64,000 nt of DNA from assembly GCF_023973145.1 (NCBI RefSeq), contig NZ_CP099546.1, positions 2,542,001-2,606,000 on the forward strand, read 5' to 3'. Under the pieces are notes generated by a model, which was not told where the DNA came from, searched no databases, and worked only from the letters and a program-made list of their open reading frames with translations. Position numbers and translations under genes: made by a program. Positions 59,080 through 64,000 of the stretch are shown here, piece after piece (the first letter of the stretch is position 1; every line of letters begins with the position of its first letter). This stretch comes from Natronosalvus vescus (GTDB taxonomy: Archaea; Halobacteriota; Halobacteria; Halobacteriales; Natrialbaceae).

Positions 59080-59495
59080 TGTTCGAGGCAACCGGTGCCG
59101 ACGTCCTGTTCGTTCTCGCACGGGTGCTCTTCGGCGGCATCCTCGCGTTCATGGGACTGAACCACTTTCTGAACCTCGAGTCGATGGCGGGCTACGCGGA
59201 GTTCAAGGGCCTTCCCGCACCGAAGGCGTCGGTGCTCCTCAGCGGCGGGTTGCTCGTCTTCGGCGGCCTCTCACTGATCCTCGGTGTGTTCCCGGCGATC
59301 GGTGCGGGCGCGCTGGCCGTGTTCCTGTTCGTCTCGGCCGTGAAGATGCACGACTTCTGGAACGCCGAGGGCGAGGAGGCCCAGAACGAGATGACGAGCT
59401 TCCTGAAGAACGTCTACGGGGCGGGTGCGGCGCTGCTGTTCCTCGCGGTTAGCTCCGTGCAGTGGCCGTACGCGCTCAACGTTACCGTCTTCTGA
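59079..59495 (+). CDS. DoxX-family membrane protein
   Basis: 138 residues, four hydrophobic helices with the DoxX layout: LFVLARVLFGGILAFMGLNH, KASVLLSGGLLVFGGLSLIL, IGAGALAVFLFVSAVKMHDF, GAGAALLFLAVSSVQWPYAL. Related to thiosulfate:quinone oxidoreductase subunits and redox-stress membrane proteins; no such partner here. Co-transcribed with the 33-codon ORF. Confidence 0.85.
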   Translation: MFEATGADVLFVLARVLFGGILAFMGLNHFLNLESMAGYAEFKGLPAPKASVLLSGGLLVFGGLSLILGVFPAIGAGALAVFLFVSAVKMHDFWNAEGEEAQNEMTSFLKNVYGAGAALLFLAVSSVQWPYALNVTVF

Positions 59496-59559
59496 CGCGG
59501 TGCGAGTAGACGTCGTTCGCGGTCTGATTTGAGTTAGGCTTTGCGGATCGAAGACGTCA

Positions 59560-59800
59560 TCAACATCGCCCCGACTCCTACCGAAGCGCCGAACTGTACA
59601 GTTCCACTGCTCGATCACGCTGAGCCTTGGCTATCAAACTGTGGATTCCTCTCTCACACTGCCCAACTGGTGGTGCGCCTATAGAAACAACTGAAACGAT
59701 CCACCATTGATTGCCGACACGTCTGGCGGTCAGATGTTCAATGACGTGCAGTGGCTACTCGTGTATACCCCTTCCCGAACCACCCATGTTTCGCCGGGAG
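59560..59800. mobile_element. Possible decayed mobile element in low-GC patch
   Basis: Low-GC segment with short frames on both strands and no CTCGAG. The stretch around 59656-59760 (CTATAGAAACAACTGAAACG ... GTCAGATGTTCAATGACG) looks like repeated insertion-element DNA of haloarchaea as far as I can judge from memory; I cannot confirm this. No transposase remains and no inverted ends were found. Confidence 0.25.
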
Positions 59801-59925
59801 GATTGCAGGACGGTCGATTTCATTATCTCACTCACGTACTTTACGCTATTAGGCCAGTCCCAACCGGCTACGTATTAACTGCGTCACGTACTAACTATTG
59901 ACTTGGGTGGGGCAGAGTATTCAAA

Positions 59926-60263
59926 GTGGTATCATTAGACCGGATATTTGACCTTCTAAGCAACGAACGACGACGGTATGCGTTGTACTATCTTGACCAA
60001 AAGGATGGGCCGGTTCCCGTAGATGAAGTCGCTGAGCAAGGTACTGAGTGGGAGACTGAGGGCGCGCCATCATCGATTCCGGGGGAAAGTTCGACCGTGT
60101 TGAACTGAGCCTCTATCATACTGTGTTGCCGAAAGCGGCTGAAGGTGAATTCGTTGAGTATGACCCTGACGAGGGAGTGGTAGACGTTACCGGCACGCCC
60201 GTAGAGGTGGACGCTCTCATCACGGTGGCCAAGGTCATCGAACGGCCAGACCGAAACCCATAG
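59926..60263 (+). pseudogene. Frameshifted DUF7344-type regulator
   Basis: The first part (GTG at 59926) reads SLDRIFDLLSNERRRYALYY and VAEQGTEWETEGAPSSIP; after about 60084 the same protein continues in another frame as GKFDRVELSLYHTVLPKAAE ... EYDPDEGVVDVTG to a stop at 60261-60263. The two parts together make one complete soluble winged helix. A one- or two-base indel near 60055-60085 (a run of five G at 60081-60085) breaks it. Low GC sets it apart from its neighbours. Confidence 0.72.
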
Positions 60264-60473
60264 TCTGGATCGTCTACGCTCTGTATTGATGGATTTCCCC
60301 CGTCACACTGGACGTTCGTGAGACTTCCGCGCTATGAGTTCAGCACAGGGTGTTCGAATTCTCGGCTTCTGTCAGGAGTGGCGTGACCGACTCAGAGCAG
60401 ACGTTCACCACGATAGGTTCGCGTAATTCCTCGGACTGATCAGGAGCCGGGTGTATCTCACTCGTCGGCCACT
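60264..60473. other. Intergenic region
   Basis: Nothing recognisable. Frames are short, and base composition is between the low-GC patch and the normal genome. Confidence 0.3.
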
Positions 60474-60656
60474 TCAGTCGTCACTAACCTCCGAAGAACT
60501 CGTCTTTTCGACGGCCTGAAACTCCGTCGATCCACATTGGCACCCGGTTCTCGCCCCGATCGGTTGTGCCGTGCCGTCAGGCCACTGTACCGCTGCATAG
60601 GCGGCACCACAATCGAGACATTCGGCGATTGTACGCTTGCTCTCTCCCGGGGGCAT
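60474..60656 (-). CDS. Small zinc-ribbon protein downstream of Bat-type regulator
   Basis: 60 residues, beginning MPPGESKRTIAECLDCGAAY and containing RTGCQCGSTEFQAVE. CxxC and CxCGS pairs form one zinc site. Such small proteins are often found beside HTH_10 regulators in haloarchaea. Same strand as the Bat-type gene, 65 bp behind it, so co-transcription is likely. Confidence 0.72.
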   Translation of the reverse strand: MPPGESKRTIAECLDCGAAYAAVQWPDGTAQPIGARTGCQCGSTEFQAVEKTSSSEVSDD

Positions 60657-60721
60657 ACTCCTTGTTGGACGGGTAACGCTGTCAGCGCTACTGTTGGGTA
60701 TCCAATACCTTTTTGTACGGT

Positions 60722-61378
60722 TCATCGAGTCGAATCCGTGGCGGGAAGGGTGCTCCCGAGGATGTGTTTCATCCCACGACGGAGGCGAGACCCGAGGGCT
60801 TGCTGGGAAATACCGAGTTCGTCGCCGAGTTCTTTCATCGTCACCTCACGCGGGGATTCGAAGTATCCACGCTCGTAAGCGAGTTTCAGCGCGTCTTGTT
60901 GCGCCCCAGTGAGTGCTGCCTCGACTTCGGTCTCAACCGGTCGCAGTGCGTGCAGTTCCGTCAGCGTGACGGGAATCGCCACCTCTCGACAGCGGGAATG
61001 GAAGGTAGCAACATCGCTTCGAGTATCCCCGCGAATGTCGAACGTCCACTCCTGGTTCGTGCCGGTCGCTTTGATGAGCGGGACGTCGGTCTCGGTCAGC
61101 ACGCTCAGCACGTCGTCGTACTCGAGCGACCACTCGACACGCAGGAGATACTCGTCGTCGATAGAATCGACGAGCTGAATGTGCCGCACGCCTGGATGTT
61201 CGGTAAACGCGCCCTCGATGTCGTCAACTTCTGTTCCTCGCACCCAGAAGTAGGGGATCACCACGTCATGCGAGGGGATCAGTCGCTCCAGTTCGACCGT
61301 CACGTCCGGGAGGTGGGTGAAGACGGTTCCGAGGGGGAACTGATCGGATGGAACGGTAAAGGTCGCTTCAGTCGCCAT
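60722..61378 (-). CDS. Bat-type (HTH_10) transcription regulator
   Basis: 218 residues. N-terminal β-rich sensor domain (ATFTVPSDQFPLGTVFTHLP; VEWSLEYDDVLSVLTETDVP) of the bacterio-opsin-activator type, and the C-terminal HTH_10 (LTGAQQDALKLAYERGYFES, VTMKELGDELGISQQALGSR). No PAS or GAF domain. Target unknown. ATG at 61378. Confidence 0.85.
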   Translation of the reverse strand: MATEATFTVPSDQFPLGTVFTHLPDVTVELERLIPSHDVVIPYFWVRGTEVDDIEGAFTEHPGVRHIQLVDSIDDEYLLRVEWSLEYDDVLSVLTETDVPLIKATGTNQEWTFDIRGDTRSDVATFHSRCREVAIPVTLTELHALRPVETEVEAALTGAQQDALKLAYERGYFESPREVTMKELGDELGISQQALGSRLRRGMKHILGSTLPATDSTR

Positions 61379-61518
61379 TATTCGAACGATGTTGCGTTGG
61401 TTGTAAAACCTCTTCTGGCCAATCTGGCAGTCGGACAAACGACTCCGTCAATCTGCTTTTTGTCGGCGATCGAGTTGCTGACAACGCGCTGTGTATCCAG
61501 CAGGAATCTTGAACCCGA

Positions 61519-62931
61519 TCACTGCGGACGGAGTCGCTGGTACCCCGATTTCGCAACCGTCCAGGCCGGATACAGCCTCGAGTAGACGGCATCGGGAGCG
61601 TTCCGCGCCCCTGCACGAAGAACTCGGTGGTGGAGCGGCGACCCCGAGTTGTCCACGATCGAGGAGAGATCCGCCTGATCCAGCCACTCGAAGAACGCTC
61701 GCTCGGCAGGTGACTCGGGTTCCGTTTCCCGCGACCGGTCGCGAATGTCCTCCCACATGTATCGTTCGTCCTCGCCGAGTATCCAATGCCCCTCCTCGAG
61801 CGCGCGCCGGATCTCCGGATACTCGTCCTCGGAAAACGGGTAGCCGTGGTCGCTTGGCTCGAGGCCCGACAGCCGAAGGCCGACGGCCGTCCGGTAACAC
61901 TTCTCGCAGGTGCCACAGTTGCCGTCCATCCGGTTGTTACAGGTCTGCAACTCGAGGCCGGGCGCATCGCTGTCGACGTACGCGGCGATGGCGTCGAGAC
62001 GCTCCTGTCGAGTCAGGTCGTAGCAGTCGTGGTGACACTGCGTCCCGCCCCAGCGGACGTGATCGTCGATGTCCGGTCGCGATCCCCACTCGAGGTCGAT
62101 CCCCTCCCAGTGGGTCGCGGCCATGTAGAGATCGTCGATGCCGCGGGCAGCCGCCATCGGGGCACAGAGACCGAGAAGCCCGAGGCCGTGGCCGACGGAG
62201 CTGTACCAGCCGCCGTCGACGTAGCGCTTGTAGTGAGCGAGCAACATCGGGTGGTCGAGAAACGAGAGCATGTTCGCCTCGACGAAGGCCGTCTCGAGGC
62301 TGCGTTCGTCGGCGAAGTCGGTCACCCGTCGGGTGAGGTGGTTCCACTGCTCGTCCCCCGAGGAATCCGGCGAGATCGTCCAGCCGCGGATGCTGATCAA
62401 CGTCGGGGCTTCCTCGCGATGGCGGACGTACGAACAGGTCGAGTCGACACCGCCGGTGAAGAGGAGGCCGCTCTCGCCTCCCGAGGACGGGTTCCGCTCG
62501 TCCAGGCCAATGCCGTCGGTCTCGACCGGGCGGGCTGACTCGGCCGACGTAGGCGATGGTGGCGCGTCGGCGGACTCGAGGCTTCGTTCGTTGGCGAAGT
62601 CGTTGTCGACTACTTCGCGCGCGTAGAGCTCGCCACCCTCGAGGAAGTCGTACATCTCGAGCATCGTCGCTTTGATCTCCTCTACGGCGGCGACGAAGGT
62701 CGCGTCGACGGCATCGGCGGTGACGTCGGCCCCGTTGGCCCAGGCGACCGGGCAGACCTGTGCGAGCGCCGGGATGACCAGGATCGACTCCGGCACGTCC
62801 TCGATCGAGGTATCGTAGGTGATCTCGAGCGGGTCGCCCGTGAAGAAGCGCGCGAGGTCGCGAGAGGGCTGGACGGTCGTTCGGAGGGTTCGGTCGGTCG
62901 TCGTCGGTGTCTCGATGTGTATCGATGGCAT
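61519..62931 (-). CDS. PP-loop ATPase of unknown role near glycan genes
   Basis: 470 residues. PP-loop LLFTGGVDSTCSYVRH near residue 155, and a C-terminal zinc-site candidate CNNRMDGNCGTCEKCYRTA. This combination occurs in QueC/ExsB-like and amidotransferase-like AMP-forming enzymes. The region YMAATHWEGIDLEWGSRPDI may contact the substrate. It could adenylate a carboxylate or sugar acid for amidation, which would fit a neighbouring uronic-acid pathway, but this is inference. ATG at 62931. Region 62932-63249 upstream shows no gene. Confidence 0.65.
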   Translation of the reverse strand: MPSIHIETPTTTDRTLRTTVQPSRDLARFFTGDPLEITYDTSIEDVPESILVIPALAQVCPVAWANGADVTADAVDATFVAAVEEIKATMLEMYDFLEGGELYAREVVDNDFANERSLESADAPPSPTSAESARPVETDGIGLDERNPSSGGESGLLFTGGVDSTCSYVRHREEAPTLISIRGWTISPDSSGDEQWNHLTRRVTDFADERSLETAFVEANMLSFLDHPMLLAHYKRYVDGGWYSSVGHGLGLLGLCAPMAAARGIDDLYMAATHWEGIDLEWGSRPDIDDHVRWGGTQCHHDCYDLTRQERLDAIAAYVDSDAPGLELQTCNNRMDGNCGTCEKCYRTAVGLRLSGLEPSDHGYPFSEDEYPEIRRALEEGHWILGEDERYMWEDIRDRSRETEPESPAERAFFEWLDQADLSSIVDNSGSPLHHRVLRAGARNAPDAVYSRLYPAWTVAKSGYQRLRPQ

Positions 62932-63211
62932 AGGTGATGTGCTCTGGCCGTCGGAATCCCGGCGGCGCGGTCGTCATCGAGGCCACCACACAGGGGGGTA
63001 AAAATAGCCACAATCGTTGAACCGTCACGAACTGCAGAAATCACTCCCTAGCGACGGATGGCCGTCCGTACTCGAGAATCCTGGGACGACCGGCTACCGG
63101 TATCGGTTCCGTTACCGGACGTATCTCGCCGGTGTCGGGTTATCTCCCGGGCGTTCCGTCGGTGCCGATCCCCGCTCGAGCCCCGAACCACCGCTTGCGC
63201 CCGGTAGGGGC

Positions 63212-63219
63212 GATATAAC
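63212..63219 (+). promoter_or_regulatory. TATA box upstream of the last gene
   Basis: GATATAAC lies 30 bp before the ATG at 63250 and 80 bp before the ATG at 63300. The spacing fits a leaderless transcript starting at the short upstream ORF. Confidence 0.5.
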
Positions 63220-63249
63220 AAACCCTCGCGTACGCAACCCCTCACAACG

Positions 63250-63303
63250 ATGCGAACTGTAGCTCCAGTGACTGACCGTCCGTCCGTCGGAGTGATCCGA
63301 TGA
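63250..63303 (+). CDS. 17-codon upstream ORF overlapping the membrane protein start
   Basis: MRTVAPVTDRPSVGVIR, whose TGA overlaps the next ATG (ATGA). Placed at the likely transcription start, it may couple translation of the membrane protein. Too short for family recognition. Confidence 0.35.
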   Translation: MRTVAPVTDRPSVGVIR

Positions 63304-64000
63304 GACGCACGTTATTGAACCTCGTGCTGGCGGCTGGCTTTCTCGGCGTCGCGGTTGCAATCGCCGTCGCCCGTCGATCTCCGCCCTCGGGATACGAGAC
63401 GTCGATCTACACGGCGACGCCGACGATCACCTGGGTCGGGTTCGGCCTGGCACTCGCCATCGCTATCGGGTTGACGATCGGCGCTCGAGACTGGTATCAG
63501 GGCGGGGCGATCGCCCTCGGCGGCCTGACCGTGACGAGCATCGTCAGCCTGCCGGTGATCCGAAACTACCACTTCCAGGGGAAAGGGGACGCGCTCACCC
63601 ACCTCGGCTGGGTGCGTGACTTCGTCCAGGGGACGATGCAGCCCAACGAGCTGTTCTATCCTGGGTTGCACTCGATCGCGTCGGTACTCCATCTCGCTGG
63701 CGGCGTCTCGATGCAACGGGCGCTCCTGATCGCCGTCATCATTCTTTTCATCCCGTTCCTCGTGTTCGTTCCGCTCATCGCGCGGGACATCACGGGCACC
63801 AACGCGGCCGCCGGTTTCGCCGCCATCGCTTCCTGGATGGTGTTGCCGATCAACAACGTCGCCACGCACATGGGCCCGCACACGAACTCGAACGCGCTCT
63901 TCGTGGTACCCGTCGCCCTCTTTGCGATCCTCACCTTTATGAGCCGCCGGAGCGACCTCGAGCGGCTTCCGTTCGGCATCTCGCCGTTTACGGTCGGCGT
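63300..64000 (+). CDS. Polytopic membrane protein, N-terminal part (cut by window end)
   Basis: The first ~233 residues: helices LLNLVLAAGFLGVAVAIAVA, TITWVGFGLALAIAIGLTIG, GGAIALGGLTVTSIVSLPV, LLIAVIILFIPFLVFVPLIA, ATHMGPHTNSNALFVVPVAL. Between helices lies YHFQGKGDALTHLGWVRDFV, an acidic/His loop resembling the extracytoplasmic motifs of GT-C glycosyltransferases and oligosaccharide-transfer proteins. Truncated, so the family cannot be fixed. Likely part of the glycan region. Confidence 0.6.
   Translation, partial: MRRTLLNLVLAAGFLGVAVAIAVARRSPPSGYETSIYTATPTITWVGFGLALAIAIGLTIGARDWYQGGAIALGGLTVTSIVSLPVIRNYHFQGKGDALTHLGWVRDFVQGTMQPNELFYPGLHSIASVLHLAGGVSMQRALLIAVIILFIPFLVFVPLIARDITGTNAAAGFAAIASWMVLPINNVATHMGPHTNSNALFVVPVALFAILTFMSRRSDLERLPFGISPFTVG

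Noticed and set aside
59707-59901. 64-codon plus-strand ORF in the low-GC patch
   Set aside because: No domain and sits in likely decayed mobile DNA.

Overview
The window is chromosomal DNA of a halophilic archaeon, most likely of the Natrialbales (Natrinema/Haloterrigena/Natronorubrum type). The evidence is high GC, a very high density of CTCGAG, strongly acidic proteins, leaderless promoters with a TATA box about 25-35 bp before the start codon, and many haloarchaea-restricted families (TFB, Bat-type HTH, DUF7344-like winged helix proteins, small zinc ribbons). Most genes are tightly packed and overlap by 4-16 bp. No rRNA, CRISPR array, complete insertion sequence or canonical tRNA was found.

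Layout. 1-1.3 kb: start of a phytoene desaturase (cut by the window edge) and a divergent short-chain dehydrogenase. 1.4-9.0 kb (minus strand): a late cobalamin assembly and salvage operon, HAD hydrolase-cbiB-cobS-cobY-cobT-cobD-cbiZ, followed by three accessory genes. 9.4-12.5 kb: a DUF7344-type membrane regulator, an empty 1-kb stretch, a transcription factor B and a small conserved protein. 12.8-24.8 kb: Rad25/XPB helicase, a small protein with a strongly folded leader, HerA-like ATPase, methyltransferase, MazG, MATE exporter, a recombinase-like protein without catalytic residues, and a DUF354/glycosyltransferase pair.

25.0-33.6 kb (minus strand): a complete nine-gene Mrp-type Na+/H+ antiporter operon (E-F-G-DUF4040-B-C-D-D-D); the E subunit is fused to a universal-stress-like domain and one D subunit carries a His/Asp-rich loop. 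34-39 kb: a small Tat lipoprotein, pyrD, a divergent dihydroorotase-like gene, a sugar-nucleotide epimerase, a stretch with two perfect 10-bp hairpins, and a small membrane protein. 39.4-47 kb: an accessory-looking region of regulators, a secreted hyperacidic protein with an expanding 51-bp tandem repeat, a DUF1616 membrane protein with a Ser-Asp tail, PadR and other winged-helix genes, and two more DUF7344-type genes separated by an interspersed palindrome.

47.4-64 kb: surface-glycan biosynthesis. Four overlapping genes (acetyltransferase, aminotransferase, oxidoreductase, nucleotide-sugar dehydrogenase) match the WbpD-E-B-A set that makes UDP-diacetamido-uronic acids. They are followed by a phosphodiesterase-like protein lacking its metal ligands, a GT4 glycosyltransferase, a polysaccharide deacetylase, an intact phosphodiesterase, DoxX, a PP-loop ATPase and a truncated multi-membrane protein. 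A low-GC patch at 59.5-60.5 kb holds a frameshifted regulator and probable foreign DNA.

The least explained signals are: a 63-nt cloverleaf-like RNA fold ending three bases before a start codon (15.3 kb); a three-copy family of ~80-bp palindromes next to genes (10.05, 12.55, 46.4 kb); the paired hairpins at 38.5 kb; and several promoters whose TATA box sits inside an inverted repeat. All functions are read from sequence motifs and context without database searches.
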